Assembly (NCBI GenBank): GCA_027559495.1
Contig: JAMXSV010000028.1
Span: forward strand, 1,550,001 to 1,614,000
Length of the DNA stretch: 64,000 nucleotides
Direction of reading: 5' to 3'
Source: Aurifilum marmelostoma
Taxonomy: Eukaryota; Ascomycota; Sordariomycetes; Diaporthales; Cryphonectriaceae
The position numbers and the translations under genes are program-made. Of this stretch, positions 10,906 through 22,894 are shown in pieces (positions within the stretch are counted from its first letter, which is position 1; each line of letters begins with the position of its first letter). The notes beneath the pieces were generated by a model. That model saw nothing but the letters and a program-made list of their open reading frames with translations. It did no database searches and was not told the DNA's origin.

Positions 10906-13900
10906 TTAGTTGGTGATGGTGTTGAAGCGCTCCTGGAACGCCCTGACCCTCTCGGCCTCGAGCTGTTTCTGGAGCTTCTTGGTCTCGCGCGCGGCCGTCT
11001 CGCGCTCCTCCTGCAGGGTCATGACGTCGATCTGGGCCGTGTTCATCCTACTCACGACCTCCTGCATCTCGAAATCGGCCGTGACGAGGGCCTTCTCGAG
11101 CTCGGCGATGCGCTCCTTCAGCGCGTCGACCTGCTTGTCATCTTCCTCGTCCTGCTCCGCCGTCGATGGGCGGGCCCGGGAGCTCTTCCTCGAGTGCGAG
11201 CTGAGCATGCGGGGGAACCTCCCGCCCGAGTTGGGTGACAGGAGCGGCGACATGGGCGACTTGGGCGGGAACAGCCGAGGCGACCGCAGCCCGCTGTTGG
11301 TATCACTCAGGCGGTGCAGGTTGCCGTTGTTGGCATCCCGCAGCAAGGCCAGCTCCTCCTCGTGGCGGTTGACACGCTCCTCGGCGGCGGTCTGGGCCGC
11401 GACGACCTGCTCTTCGAGCACCCTCATGCGGTTCTGCATGCTGGCGAGGCGATCCTTGTTGGCCTTCTGCGTGGCCTCGCCCCTCGCGAGGGAGTCGGTG
11501 AGGCGAGTGCGGAGGGACGCATTGATGGCCAGCTGGGAGCGGACCTGCTGCGTGAGCTCCTCGACGCGGTTCGCCGAGTCCCGCAGCTGGTCTGCCAGGT
11601 CGCCCTCGCTCCGGAGGTGTTCCTTCTCGGCCTCCTGGAGGCTTGCGACCTGGTCCTGCATGGCAGCTGCCTCGAGGCGAGCATCGTCGCGCTCAAGCAC
11701 GACCGCAGAAAGCGACTGCTCGAGTCGCTTCATGGCGAGCCTGGTCCTCTCGTCCTGCGACGCGCTGGTGCCGCCAATGTCCAGATCCTTGATCCCCTCG
11801 AGCGCCTCCATATAGGATCTTTGCAGGTCCTTGTAGGCCTTCTCGAGGGACGAGGAGGTAGCAGCCACGCCGGGCTTGCCTGTGGCCGAGCTCGTGCTGT
11901 AGCGCGAGAACGAGTCCGGGATGAGGATGTCCTTCTCGCTGAGGAGGGCCCTCAGTGAGGTGATCTCCTCTTCGGCACGATCGAGGTCGCTTTTCAGGCC
12001 GATCAGGCCCTTCTCGACCTGCCACTTCTGCTCGATGGCCTCTTCGGCCCGCCGGCGCAGCACGCTGACTTCCTCGCGCAGCGTCGAGACCTCCCTCTCA
12101 AAGCCCGCCTTCCGCGGCGAAGCGGAGAGGAGGCGGTCGCGCTCGACCTCGAGGCTCTTGATCTTCTTCTCATTCTCGCGGTTTTGGAAGTCCTGCCGGT
12201 CGAGGAGGTTCTTCAGCGCAGTGTGCAGGGCGTCGCGCTGGGCCTCGACGTCCTTGAGCCGCTCGGACAGGGCCTCTCTGGACTCGACGTGGCCGCTCTT
12301 GACGGTGTTTGATCTGCTCAGGCCGACGGTGTGCATCCCGGACGGCGGGCGGCCGAGCTTGAAGGACTGTCCGGTGATGGAGCTCGACCTGAGGCGCGCG
12401 AGCGAGTCGTGCTTCGTCTTGGTGTCGCGGAGCGCCTGGAGCTCCTGCTGCATCTTTGTCGTCTCATAGGCCAGCTTCTCGCTGTCGGCCTGCTGCGCCT
12501 CGAGGCCCTCGACGCGGGCCTTGAGCTGGGGCACGACCTCGTCTCTCAGGTTGTCGCGCTCCAGCGAGGCGCTCTCCAGCTCGCCCTTGAGCGCAGAGAG
12601 CAGGTCCTCGAAGTTGTCCTTGACCTGCACCTCCTCGGCCAGCCGGCGGCGAAGGTCCTCGCAGGTCTTCTCCAGCTCCTTGACCCTGGCGTCGGCGTCC
12701 TTGCTGGTCATCTGGGCCGTGTCGGCCTGTGAGGCCTTCTCGGCGAGCTCCTTGATCTGCTGGTCGAGCACGCTCCGGCGGCCGCGCTCCTCCTGGAGCT
12801 TGTTGGTCAGCTCTAGCCGCAGCTGTGCCCTGTCCTGCTCGGCCCTCCGCTGGATCTGCGCAATCTCCTCCTTTGAGGTCTGCTCGCCGTCGCTGGACTT
12901 GCTGTATCCCGAGTCTGAGAAGTAATCACTGGTCCTCTTCCCAGGTGCCTGGGCGACTTCGGCCTGCAACCTCTCGACGAGGTCTTCTAGATCCATCTCG
13001 CGCCGAATGGACGAGGCCAGTTCGGCGCTGATGGCCTTCAGCTCGTCCTCCATCTCTTCGATCTCGATGATGGCGGCTGCTGAATAGGAATTTGGCGGGG
13101 TGGGGAGATATGTCTCGATATAGCCAAGGGCACTGCCCTTGTGCGTGTTTGGTGCCTGTACTGGGATGGGTTTTCCTTGGGCCTCTTGAGATTCATCGGG
13201 GAGAGATGATGACTCTTTCCTCCTCGGTGACGTAGGCGACGTGATGGGGGAGTAGTCGTCCTCCTGCCCCTTGCTTCTGCTGCTGCTGCTGCTGCTGCTA
13301 TTGCTCCTGTCGGGGAGCGGCTCGTCGCTGATGACGGGAGGAGATGGTTGCCCCCAGCCAAAGAAGCTGCTGATCTTGGACGAGCCGACGGGGGATTTTG
13401 CTGCTGGTGAGATGGGTGGTGATCTGGGCAGAGGTTTGTTTAGACTGGAAGCACTGTCTGGAGGGCGGCTGAGGGTGGAGGCAGCCTGTTGGACGTCTGA
13501 GTTTGGATGGTCGAAATCTAGCTGTTGAGGGATGGATTTTCGACCAGACAAAGACATATTACTGCTACTAGTATCAGGACTATTGGCAGCGAGTGGCTCG
13601 GGTGCTTCCGCGGCAACGTGGTCGTCGGAGTCCGGAACGGCCTGGTCGGTGACGTGAGCTTGTGCGGCACCTGCTTGAGCTGTCAAAGAAGGCCTGTGTG
13701 GTCCCAGATCGACGCCTGTTTGAGGATAAGCAGGGTCGGCGTCAGGAATGTTGTTTCGTGTCTCCGGCTGAGAAGCCCTAGCAGGCCCGCTCGGGGGCGA
13801 CGGCCAATTGTAATCAAGGCTATTGTTTTAAAACGCGATAATTAGAGTTAGCATGACACGAAGGAAGAAGAAGAGAGGAAAGAGAAAAAAGTTTAAAACT

Positions 13901-14762
13901 TGTTCTCTCCTCCTCTTTCTCATTGGTGGTGGTGGTGGTGGTGGTGGTGGTAGTATCAGGGAGGAGATATTCAGGCTGGAACATACTCGTCGTAGTCGGA
14001 CTGGTCGTCCTCCTCGGGAGGGGTAGGCAGTGTGGCTTCAGCAATGGGACCCTGCACCTGCTGCTTGGGGGCGAGCGCGTATAAGTCAGGACTGTTGAGG
14101 GAGTAGTAGCCTGAATCAGGCGGTTCCAGATCATGCGGCATGCGGGACGAAGGAGGCCCAGCAACTGCTGCAGACGAGAAGCGGATGGCCAGCGGCGAGG
14201 CGGTTGGGCTGAGTGGCTTCCGCCGGATCGGAGACTGGCTGCCCAACGAAGCAAGAGAAGCCGCTAAGCTGTGCGATCTGGTGCTCCTCGGACTGTGCAG
14301 CACAGATTCTGGCAGAGGACGGGGCGGCAAGACAGTGTGGGCGGCGGAGACCGAGTCGGGACGGAAGGGGGGCTGCTGCTGCTGCTGCTGCTGCTGGTAG
14401 TAGTGCTGCTGGTGGTGCGGTGGCTGCCCGTGCCCTTGTCCCTGGATGTCTTGGTCGTCCTGGTGGCCGTGGTGAGCGAGGGCGAGATCAGATGGAAACT
14501 GCGAGTCGTGGTGGTCCTCTTCCTGGTGCTGTTGGTGGTGGAGGTGGTCGTGTTCAGCAGAGGAGGCAGCAGGGCCAGATGATGAGAGGGGACCGACAGA
14601 TGAAGCACCTAGTGTATCAGGTGTCTGGGCGGGTGCTGGGCCCCTCCCGGAGGCCTGGTCGAATTCGTAGTGGTCATATGCGTCCAGTACATCATCATCA
14701 GCATATTCCTGGTGCAGGTCCAGTTCCGATGGAACAGGCCCGGCCACCAGAGTCTGCGACAT
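10906..14762 (-). CDS. Large coiled-coil protein (fungal, unknown function)
   Basis: Exons complement(13987-14762) and complement(10906-13819) give 1229 residues. The 167-nt intron has donor GTATGT, branch TGCTAAC and acceptor TAG; it joins SDYD to DLDYNWPSP in frame. A stop lies just inside the intron, so unspliced reading gives two apparent genes. Exon 1 (from MSQTLVAGPVPSE) is disordered and rich in His, Gln and Ser, with a poly-Gln run from (CTG)9 on the plus strand and SP-rich segments that could be phosphorylated. Exon 2 begins with more SP-rich sequence and a poly-Ser tract, then from about residue 510 becomes almost continuous heptad-type helix to the C-terminus (EEMEDELKAISAEL, LEELQAEV-like repeats). 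Such proteins act as scaffolds or in the cytoskeleton, but no specific role can be read here. The exon 2 frame also opens upstream at a TTG, which is not the start. Confidence 0.85.
13924..13950. repeat. (TGG)9 microsatellite inside an intron
   Basis: A perfect TGG/GGT trinucleotide run in the single intron of the coiled-coil gene, where length changes would not alter the protein. Confidence 0.9.
14371..14397. repeat. (CTG)9 trinucleotide repeat coding for poly-Gln
   Basis: A trinucleotide repeat inside the first exon of the coiled-coil gene. On the coding strand it is (CAG)n and encodes a run of eight Gln. Confidence 0.9.
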
Positions 14763-15499
14763 GTCTGTGTGGGTGAGCGTGGTGGGCGCGCGCGTGAGTG
14801 TGTGTGTGTGCCTGGTTCTGGTCGTGAAAAGGGACGGAAGGGGAACCTGTCTCGGTTCGATTGGCCAGCTGGCGACGCTCAACCACACATCAACCTGACA
14901 TGGTCCGTCTCTCTCTGTCGATCCTTGACGATAAAAGAGGTCCAGAAAAAGCAGAAACCTCGTATAAGAGGCTGATAAAGAGAAAGAGAGCGGAGTCGAT
15001 ATATCAAAAATCAGAAAAACACGACCGAACCAGCAACAGCACACACGCAACTCTGGGAGAATGCAACAGTGAGAGGGAATATAGACAAGACGGGCGCAGA
15101 AATTGGGCAGATGGAGCAGACGACTCTGGACTGCCTGGGCCCACAGGGGGGCCCTGTAAGAACCAGCACTCGAAAGGGGCGGCAAGGGCCATTGTTGGTG
15201 GTCTTGGTGGGGCCCTCTACCGTGGGAGGGTAGTAATGCGTGGGTAGGTGTGGTAGGTAATCCTTACAGAGTCCCTCAGTCCCTCCCCTTAGGCCCTCTC
15301 TGGGCCGTTAGGCCCCCCCAGTCCCTTGTGGCCGGAGGGGCTCCCCCCTGTCTCCCCTTGTTCAGGGGCCACTGCGGAGATGATTGGCTCTTTCTGTCGT
15401 CTCTTCAGGGGTTCACCCACAAGGCGAATCGCTCCTGGCCCAGATCGAGCCAGGCGGGAAAGGCTTTCAACGTCTAATGGGTGTGTGGGGAAGGGTGGT

Positions 15500-15706
15500 T
15501 CACTGAATCAAAGGGCTCCTGGCGGCTAGGAACTTGTCAAAGATTCCAGCGTTCACTTTTTTCTTGCAGCCAACCTGCCGGCGCGGCTGAGTAGGGACGG
15601 CGCCATTGTTGTGATTGGATCCGAGTTCCATTGTGTGCTTGCAGGGGAAGGATTTCTTGTAGCCAATCGACAGCGCGTGCCTTGCAGATTCGGGGTAGCT
15701 ATGCAC
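15500..15706 (-). CDS. Possible 3' exon of an unrecognised small gene
   Basis: A 68-codon open stretch that ends in TGA and starts exactly at a splice acceptor (TAG, 15707-15708) preceded by a textbook branch point CTGCTAACG about 20 bases upstream. Codon choice is fungal-like (AAG, TAC, GGC, GTC). The peptide is basic and Cys-containing (KKSFPCKHT, RRQVGCKKKVNAGIFDKF). A plausible 5' exon lies near 15785-15800, where GTAGCC could be the donor, but I cannot fix a start codon; a long G-run (on this strand) near 15806-15817 precedes it. No family is recognised. It could equally be a chance ORF. Confidence 0.28.
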   Translation of the reverse strand: MHSYPESARHALSIGYKKSFPCKHTMELGSNHNNGAVPTQPRRQVGCKKKVNAGIFDKFLAARSPLIQ

Positions 15707-17402
15707 CTAGAACTTGTAAGACGTTAGCAGATGAATTAATGTAGAGATCGTTGCTTGATGATAATGGTGGTGGGCTACCGACAGGCTGCCAGTTCTCGTC
15801 TCCCGAAATGACCATCCCCCCCCCCTTCTCCTAAACCACGCATGCTATAATTCGCCGCCATCATCGTCCTTCTCCAAGATAAGAAGCTGATGCCAGGATT
15901 TCTCAAGGACAGAGCCGGTCCATCATCTGAGATTCGATGGAAGAGATTAAAAGAGATCCAGTTGCCCCACTTCCCCAGCTGGATCGGGAAATTGGCCCAG
16001 AACGATGCTCTCGGTCATCAAAGATACGAAGATCCCATCCGAGAATGGATGCTGGTAGGCCGCGAGTCCTGGACGTGTTCTTTTTCTGGCTGCCTTCTCC
16101 TCTTTGTCTTCCGGGATACCATGATACGAACGGCTGGCTGTCAATATTGAGCAGGAACTTGATTCATTTTTGGACATGTCAAAGGTGCGTGAAAGAGATG
16201 CCTGCGCCTTAAGGTCCGGTGGTGAATGTTCAAGGGTGCTGCTCTTTTCTGTTTCCTCTCGGCTCTCCGGCAGAAGCAAGTTCGGACGAGGAAGGGGAGA
16301 ATAAAAAAAAAAGATGAGCTCCCCTGCCAGCGCTGGACTGGCCTGGACTCTCGGTGGGCGAGACCAGGTTGCACAGAACCCTTAGCGTCAAGCCAGAGAC
16401 CTACTCTCCTAACCTTACACAGGACACCCCTCCCCCATCTCAGGATGGTCTAGCGTCAGGAACAGCGCCATGAAGGCGCACCCCCCTTCCTCACCTCAAC
16501 CATCCGTCTTCCCAATTCGCAATTCTAAGTTGTGCAGCGTCGTATCCTTCATTTCCCAGCAGCGATCGTCCATACCATTTTCGGCAGAAACCATCGCAGC
16601 CAGAATGTAGATCTCTTGGTTCCCCTGCCTGGCATTGCTGAGCTCTCCAAGGACATCAATTATGTACTTGGTAGCACAGATTATCTACTATGCACTACAA
16701 GCTATACCACAGTACATAATACTATGGCCATTTGGCAAGGAAGCAGAGAGCAAATGGCCGAGACAACTTGGACCCTTGATCGACGTTCATGTCGGAGACA
16801 TGATGATCCAGAGAATCTGTCAGTCAAAAAGTCAATTATGCGAGAGCCTGTCTCTGACCAGGGGCCAGCCCAGGATTATTCCCTGCCCACAGTCCACAGC
16901 TTGTGCCATATTCAACCATCATCATCCTGATAGGAGGATTTCAGAAATCATCAGCACTGCAGGACTTGGGAGGTATTCTGTATGATACTCCCCATGCCCT
17001 CATACTGACTGTAGCACAAATCACAAGACATATTGAAAGGCGTGCAAGGTGGACAGACTGATGTGGAGGCTGCTGTTGATCCATCTCATTGGCAGGCTCA
17101 GTTGCCATCTACATCGGGAATGCTCATGACTCTATTTACATCTGCAAACAGAGTACCTGTGCGCATTTGTGTCCTATTGTGAGACATCAGAGATGGAAAG
17201 TAAAGTCTCTGTACTGGGCTGTACTCAACAGTCAGATCTGAGTCGAAGAAGTCAGTTACACAAGGCCGGGCACTTGATCTACAGTAGAGGCGGTCCAAGA
17301 TCAACGACGTCAGCGGGTTGTCTTAGCAAGCCAGACTTGGTTGGAGATGCACCAGCTACAAACCCAGACTTTATATCTTAATCAAGACAAAACATTCAGG
17401 AA

Positions 17403-17421
17403 AGAGAGAGAGAGAGAGAGA
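17403..17421. repeat. Short (GA)n microsatellite
   Basis: A GA dinucleotide run upstream of the MFS gene. Confidence 0.85.
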
Positions 17422-17581
17422 CATGCTGTTGATGCTCATTGATGGGGAAAAGTGACATTAATGGTTGAGAGTGTGTGTCTCGCTGCCTGTTTCTTGATCC
17501 ACCCTATCGCAGCAGGAGCAGTAAGTAGCAAGTCACACCTGCCACATACCCACCAACAAATAAAACTTCAGATTCATCATC

Positions 17582-18145
17582 ATGGCTTCCAGAAATATCC
17601 TCCACAAGATCATAGCCACACTACAGATCAGCAGAAATGACGACTACACCGTCCCACCAGCCGGCCTCCGCTGGAGGAGCAACACCCTCTTTATCATCTC
17701 CACCGTCGCCGTCGGCCTCTTCACCGACCTTTTCCTCTACGGCCTCGTCATCCCCATCCTCCCCTACATGCTTCAAGACCGCCTCCGCATCCCCGCAGAC
17801 CAGATTCAGTCCCACGTCGATGGCCTCCTGATCGCCTATGCCGGCGCCTCGGTGCTCTTCAGCCCTGCGGCGGGCTACATTGCCGATAAGACGTCCACGC
17901 GACAGGCGCCCTTCATGGCTGGCCTGGTCATGCTTGTTCTTGCGACCTTGATGTTGTTTGTGGGCGCTAGTGTGCCTACTCTCGTCGTGGCTAGGATCCT
18001 GCAGGGCATCAGTGCGGGATTTGTGTGGACAATTGGGCTGGCGATGTGCTTGGAGACTGTTGGGCCCGAGAACCTAGGAAAGACTATTGGCTCAGTGCGT
18101 TCTCCCTCTCTGCTTGGTGACGACGACGGCAATGATATGATTCGG

Positions 18146-18180
<35 letters not shown>

Positions 18181-19219
18181 CAGATGCAAGGCTAACATTC
18201 AAGCGAGAGCAGATCTTCAGCTTCATCTCGGTCGGGAACTTCATGGCACCTCTACTCGGCGGGGTTCTGTACACCAAGACGGGCGTCAACGGCGTCCTCG
18301 GCTTGGGCATCGCCGTGCTGCTGGTCGATCTGATCATGCGAGCGCTCGTTATTGAAAAGAAGGTTGCGAGGCGGTACGACCACGCCGCCCTGCACGAGAC
18401 ACATGACCAGCGCGAGGCCGGGACACAGCGTCAATATCAAGCAGACGAGGACGACGAGGCCGACGAGGATCAGCCTCTCCTACCTGGCAACCAAAAGGGC
18501 GAGCAGGAGGACTTCAAGCTCTCGAAACATCAACCCCCCTCGCCCGCAAGCTCACCATCCTCCCCTGTCTCGCATCCCCCCGCCTGCTCATTGCCCTCCT
18601 AGTCGCCCTCGTCCAAGCCCTGCTTCTCGGCAGCTTCGACGCCACCGTGCCCACCACTGCACAGGAGCTCTTCGGCCTCGACCCCCTCCGAGCAGGCTTG
18701 CTCTTTCTACCCCTTGGCGCGTGTGATCTCGTCGTAGGGCCCCTGGCGGGCTGGTTCGTCGACAGGTATGGTACCAAACCGGGTGCTGTGTTGGGGTATA
18801 CCTTTCTCGTGCCCGTGCTTGTGCTGCTGCGGCTCCCTCACGCTGTAGAGCAGGACGGTGGTGGGGAGCAGCAGCATCAGGTCCTGCTATACGGTGGTCT
18901 GCTCGCTCTCTGCGGTGTTGGGCTGGCAATCATTGGCGCCCCTTCGATTGTGGAGAGCGGATCTGTGGTTCAGAGGTACTACGAGGCCAACCCTGAGTTC
19001 TTTGGGGACCAGGCTCCATATGCGCAGCTATACGGGCTGAACTCGATGATCTTCAGCCTGGGGCTGACGGTCGGCCCGGCGCTGGCCGGGGAGCTAAAGC
19101 AGAGGATGGGGTATGGGAATATGAATGTGGTGCTTGCGGGCATCAGCCTGGGGACGGCTTTGCTCTGTCTTGTTTGGCTGGGTGGGAAGCCTAAAATTCT
19201 CGTCAAGCGTACAGTGTGA
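17582..19219 (+). CDS. MFS transporter, vesicular amine transporter-like (DHA1), frame-broken
   Basis: A 12-helix major facilitator of the drug:H+ antiporter type, resembling the SLC18-like fungal group; substrate unknown. Exons are 17582-18094 and 18213-19219. Exon 1 encodes the first helices and the MFS motif A loop (GYIADKTSTRQ). Exon 2 starts at IFSFISVGNF and carries the rest. The 118-nt intron has donor GTGCGT, branch GCTAAC (18190-18195), acceptor CAG and a GA microsatellite. The central cytosolic loop is long and acidic (DEDDEADEDQPLLPG). In or just before the C6 run 18534-18539 the frame is lost: one additional C gives LARKLTILPCLASPRLLIALLVA and continuous coding to the C-terminus, for a corrected 506 residues. 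No splice donor is present nearby to explain this by an intron. Confidence 0.87.
18152..18180. repeat. (GA)n microsatellite in the MFS intron
   Basis: About 14 GA units inside the only intron of the MFS gene, between the donor and the branch point. Confidence 0.9.
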
Positions 19220-19852
19220 GACTGGATCCTCGCATACACATGATCCCCGTGCTTGTGTTTGTTCTTCACGTATACCTTGTGGCACAGCGTATTGACATTT
19301 ACTATAGCACTGCCAGATGATGAAAGCCAAAAGAGGTGGCAGATAGCCGCATAACCTTTTGTCATCCGCTTGGGGTCCTATAACACCTTATAAAGGGAGC
19401 AAGTGCGAGTTCATATCAAGATACGAAACGCTGTGCGGCGCCAGAGAAGGGGATGTCATATTAGTCTTGGACCAGGTCACTCAGCGGTGGCAACTTACGG
19501 CATAAGCAACCCACGACGAGGTGAGCAGTTGGCTGTCACACGCACCATATTTCCGCCGCACCCTCTGTACAGCAATCGTCATCACACACGCAGACACACT
19601 ACTGCAGGACTGCAGTATTACGCATGACGCAGCGCATATTATACAGTACCGTGGTGATCAAGACATGACCAACTAATATGACGCGTATAGACCACGACCC
19701 TGCTGCTGTTGTTTGCAACGGGCTAGCTTAGTATGGGGAATCCATCCTGTATATTCGAGGGTCTTGAGTGAATGCTCTTTTGAACCTCTGTTTCTTCCAC
19801 TACTGTTTCCCCTCCAACAACACGAAATTATTACCCCAACAGATATGACACC
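19220..19852. other. Intergenic region MFS to S9 peptidase
   Basis: 633 bases between two plus-strand genes; it should contain the MFS terminator and the S9 promoter. No element stands out. Confidence 0.45.
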
Positions 19853-21972
19853 ATGGACCTGATCAGACAACTTCTAACCCTCAAAGTCCCAGACCAACTG
19901 AGCCTCTCCCCAAACGGCCAAAAGGTTGTTCTACACAGCCAAAACGAAACAGGACCACAAGCCCAAGGACACTCACCACAAAAGAGCTCTCTGGCTCGCA
20001 GACACCAGCTCGGAAAAATCCTCGCGCAGGCTGACGAGTGGCGATTTCAACGACCGTGACCCGCAGTGGGCACCAGACGGCCAGAACATCGCGTTTCTCT
20101 CGGACAGGGAGGTACGTGGTAAGAGCTGCGCCATCTATCTAGTACCGGCTTCGCCGTTGTCACCGTCTAAAGAGCGTGGCGATGGCGGTAATGAGGAGGC
20201 AAAGTCCCCCAAGGCCATCACGCCAGCGGACAGTGAGCAGGACATCTCCAAGTACCGCCTCACCCCAGACGGGAAACACATTATGTTCATAGCCAGACCT
20301 ACCAAGACCGCCGCGGCGAAGGCACGCGAGGAGGCAGGAGATGATGTGCAGGTCTGGGGCGAGGAGGATGAGCGTGAGCAGAGGCGGTTTGCGCACCTGT
20401 ACCGTGTCAATGTCGAGACTGGCGCCGTGGAGGCCGTATTTGACAGCAAGATCGAGGTAGTCGACTTTGCGCTGGGCGAGGACGGGCTTGAAGTCGCTGT
20501 CGTGACGGGGAAGGCGGCGCATATTGAGAGCGAGTTCCTGCACGGGTGCGACGTCACGACTTTCAGGCTTATTGAAAGTGCCAAAGGCTTGGAACGAGGA
20601 GAAGAGAGAACCGTCCACCTGCCTCGGAAGCTGTACGATCCCGTCTGGTGCGGGCCGACGCTGTATTTCCTCACCTACAACGTGCCCGAGATGTCATCAA
20701 CGGGGATGGCCGTGTATGCCGTCGACTTTTCCTCGGGCAGAAGGACGGCAGGCGAGCTGGGGTATAAGCGGGTGGCCTACGGCGGGGAGAACTGCGCCCT
20801 GCCTGGTCTTCGGAGGGTTGGCAGTCAAGTGCTCGTGTATGTACAGCACGGCATGGCGGACCAGGTTCGGCTCCTGGATGGCACGATCCTCTTTAGCCAG
20901 GAACAGATGATACTCAGTTATGACGCCGTCGTCTTTCCAAATGGCAGCAGTGACGGCAATGCGAAGATGACCATGGTGGTAGCAACAGGCGACGTCAACC
21001 ACCTGACAGAGGTCTTCGCCGTGGACACAAAATCCACCACCCTGTCCACCCAGCTCTCTGACCATGGCACCGGTTTCTCCACCACCAGCACCAGTCCTCG
21101 CACCCTCGCCAAGGATGCCACCATCATCACCTGCCCGACCCTCGACGGCAAAGAAACAATCTCAGGGCTCTACCTCACCCCAGCCACCACCACCACCACC
21201 AAATCCCCCTTCCCAACCTACGTCGCCATCCACGGAGGCCCCTACTACCGCCTAACCAATACCGCCGACGCCCAGGACCCCACCATCTACCACGCGCCCG
21301 TCCTCCTATCCCTAGGCATCGCCGTCCTCATCACAGACTACCGCGGCAGCTCCGGCCGCGGCCAGCGCTACGCAAGCTACGCGGTCGCAGGCCCAGGCAG
21401 CTACTACGGCACAACCGACGAGCCCGACATTGTAGCGCTCACGCAGCGCACTGTGGCCCTCGGCCTGGCTGACCCGAACAGGCTTGCCGTCGGCGGCTGG
21501 TCGCAGGGGGGATATCTGTCTTACCTGTCTGCCGTGCGCGGCGGCGGGGCTTATCATGGGTTTGGATGGCGGTGGCGGTGTGTGGTCCCGGGGGCCGGGG
21601 TGGCTGAGTGGGATAGTATGGTTTTGACGTCGGACATTGGGTACACGCAGGCAGAGACGGCTGGGTGTCTCTGGAGACTGGATGGGGGGGGATGTCAGGA
21701 CGAGGCGGGGAAGTGCGCTGTGGGAGTTCAAAAGGGCGGTGCGGGACGAGGAGAACAAGAAATTATTCCCAGCCGTGTTGATGGTGCATGGCGAGAAGGA
21801 CCCTAGGGTGCCTGTTACGCAGGCCTGGGGGTTCAGAAGGGCGATGGAGGAGGCGGGGTTGGAATTCCAATTTGTCATATATCCGCGGGAAGGTCATTTT
21901 ATTCAGGAGACGAGGCACCTGGAGGATCTGATCCAGAGGGTGGTTGGATTTGTCAAGGAGCACCTCCTGTGA
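19853..21972 (+). CDS. S9 prolyl oligopeptidase family protein (acylaminoacyl-peptidase/DPP-like), two frame breaks
   Basis: A serine peptidase with an N-terminal beta-propeller and a C-terminal alpha/beta hydrolase domain; no signal peptide is seen, so it is probably cytosolic. Propeller blades show WAPDGQNIAFLSD and YRLTPDGKHIMFI. The hydrolase part shows HGGPYYR (oxyanion region), TDYRGSSGRGQRYA and the nucleophile elbow GGWSQGGY (Ser codon 21501-21503). The presumed catalytic Asp is in HGEKDPRVP and the His in REGHF (codon 21895-21897). Exon-like coding is a single block with two one-base excesses. The first lies between 19915 and 19935 (AAAAGG region), where SLSPNGQK must join to FYTAKTKQD. 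The second is in the G8 run 21684-21691, where seven G continue into DVRTRRGSALWEF. Corrected length is 705 residues with a complete triad, so error is more likely than decay. Confidence 0.85.
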
Positions 21973-22188
21973 GAAGAGCTAGCTATGGAAAGGCCCCCCG
22001 GGGGGGGGTAAGAAAGTCTGTCAGACGACTTTCATGAGTATGTGTGAAGAAGTATTATGTCCATAGAAAATTAATTGGCCATATTCCCCTAGCTATATAT
22101 ATCCCAAACAACACAGAGGTCTCGGACATGTGGTGGTGGGAGAGTGGGGGCCAAATGTTCAATGAGGCTTCATCATGTCGCGCTATAG

Positions 22189-22240
<52 letters not shown>

Positions 22241-22894
22241 TGTGGGAGACCACACGAGACAAGCCATAAGCTTTGACATGTACATGTGTGAGACAGATTT
22301 GTTACAGCAGCCATCCTCAGAAGGTGCTGAGATCCGAGTCAACCAGCATGGGCGCCGGAAGTGAAATATTCGGGGGATTCCCCTGTTGGGGGCATGTGTT
22401 GGAGGGGTTCGTGAACCAGGAAACCCCTTCCCAGGAAGAAGAAGAAGAAGAAAAAAAAGAGAACAAAAGAAAGAGATCATCCTGAGGTGGCAGGAAGGTC
22501 CAAGTTCCCGCCCTCTCTATTGCGAGTCCCCTTGCTTTGCTCCGATTGGAATTCCTTTTTTTTTTCTCCCCACCCTTCGAGGCGGTAATATCAGCGTGAG
22601 GCAAATTCAGAGAAAAGGATTCGCCTCGAAAAAACAGATAAATGCCCATGTAAGCCCTCTGTTGGCTTGTGCGCCTTGACTTGAAATGGACGATTCCCTC
22701 AAATGACCATGCTTGTGAGTGGTCATGGCATGATAGAGGTAAGGTGGGTGGGTGAGTCTGAGAATGATGTGGAAGAGACTGTTATTTTTTTTTTTTTTTT
22801 TGGAGTCAGCGAATCTGCTGCGACATTTTTGTCATCAAGGAATGAAAAGATTTCAACATCTCGCTTACCACTTGTCACGGTTTCTCTTCTTTTC
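21973..22894. other. Convergent intergenic region S9/BTB
   Basis: 0.9 kb holding both 3' UTRs. It includes a long GT tract (22190-22239), a GAA-rich patch near 22435-22460 and T-runs near 22556 and 22783. No gene is seen. Confidence 0.5.
22190..22239. repeat. (GT)24 microsatellite
   Basis: An uninterrupted TG/GT run of about 48 bases in the S9/BTB intergenic region, the longest dinucleotide repeat of the window. Confidence 0.95.

Larger units (their letters stand above)
14763..17581. promoter_or_regulatory. Long divergent intergenic region, coiled-coil gene to MFS gene
   Basis: 2.8 kb. It contains a GT-rich leader near 14790-14815, a C-run near 15806-15817, a possible orphan exon (15500-15706, listed separately) and a GA microsatellite at 17403-17421. 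No other gene is supported. Confidence 0.45.
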
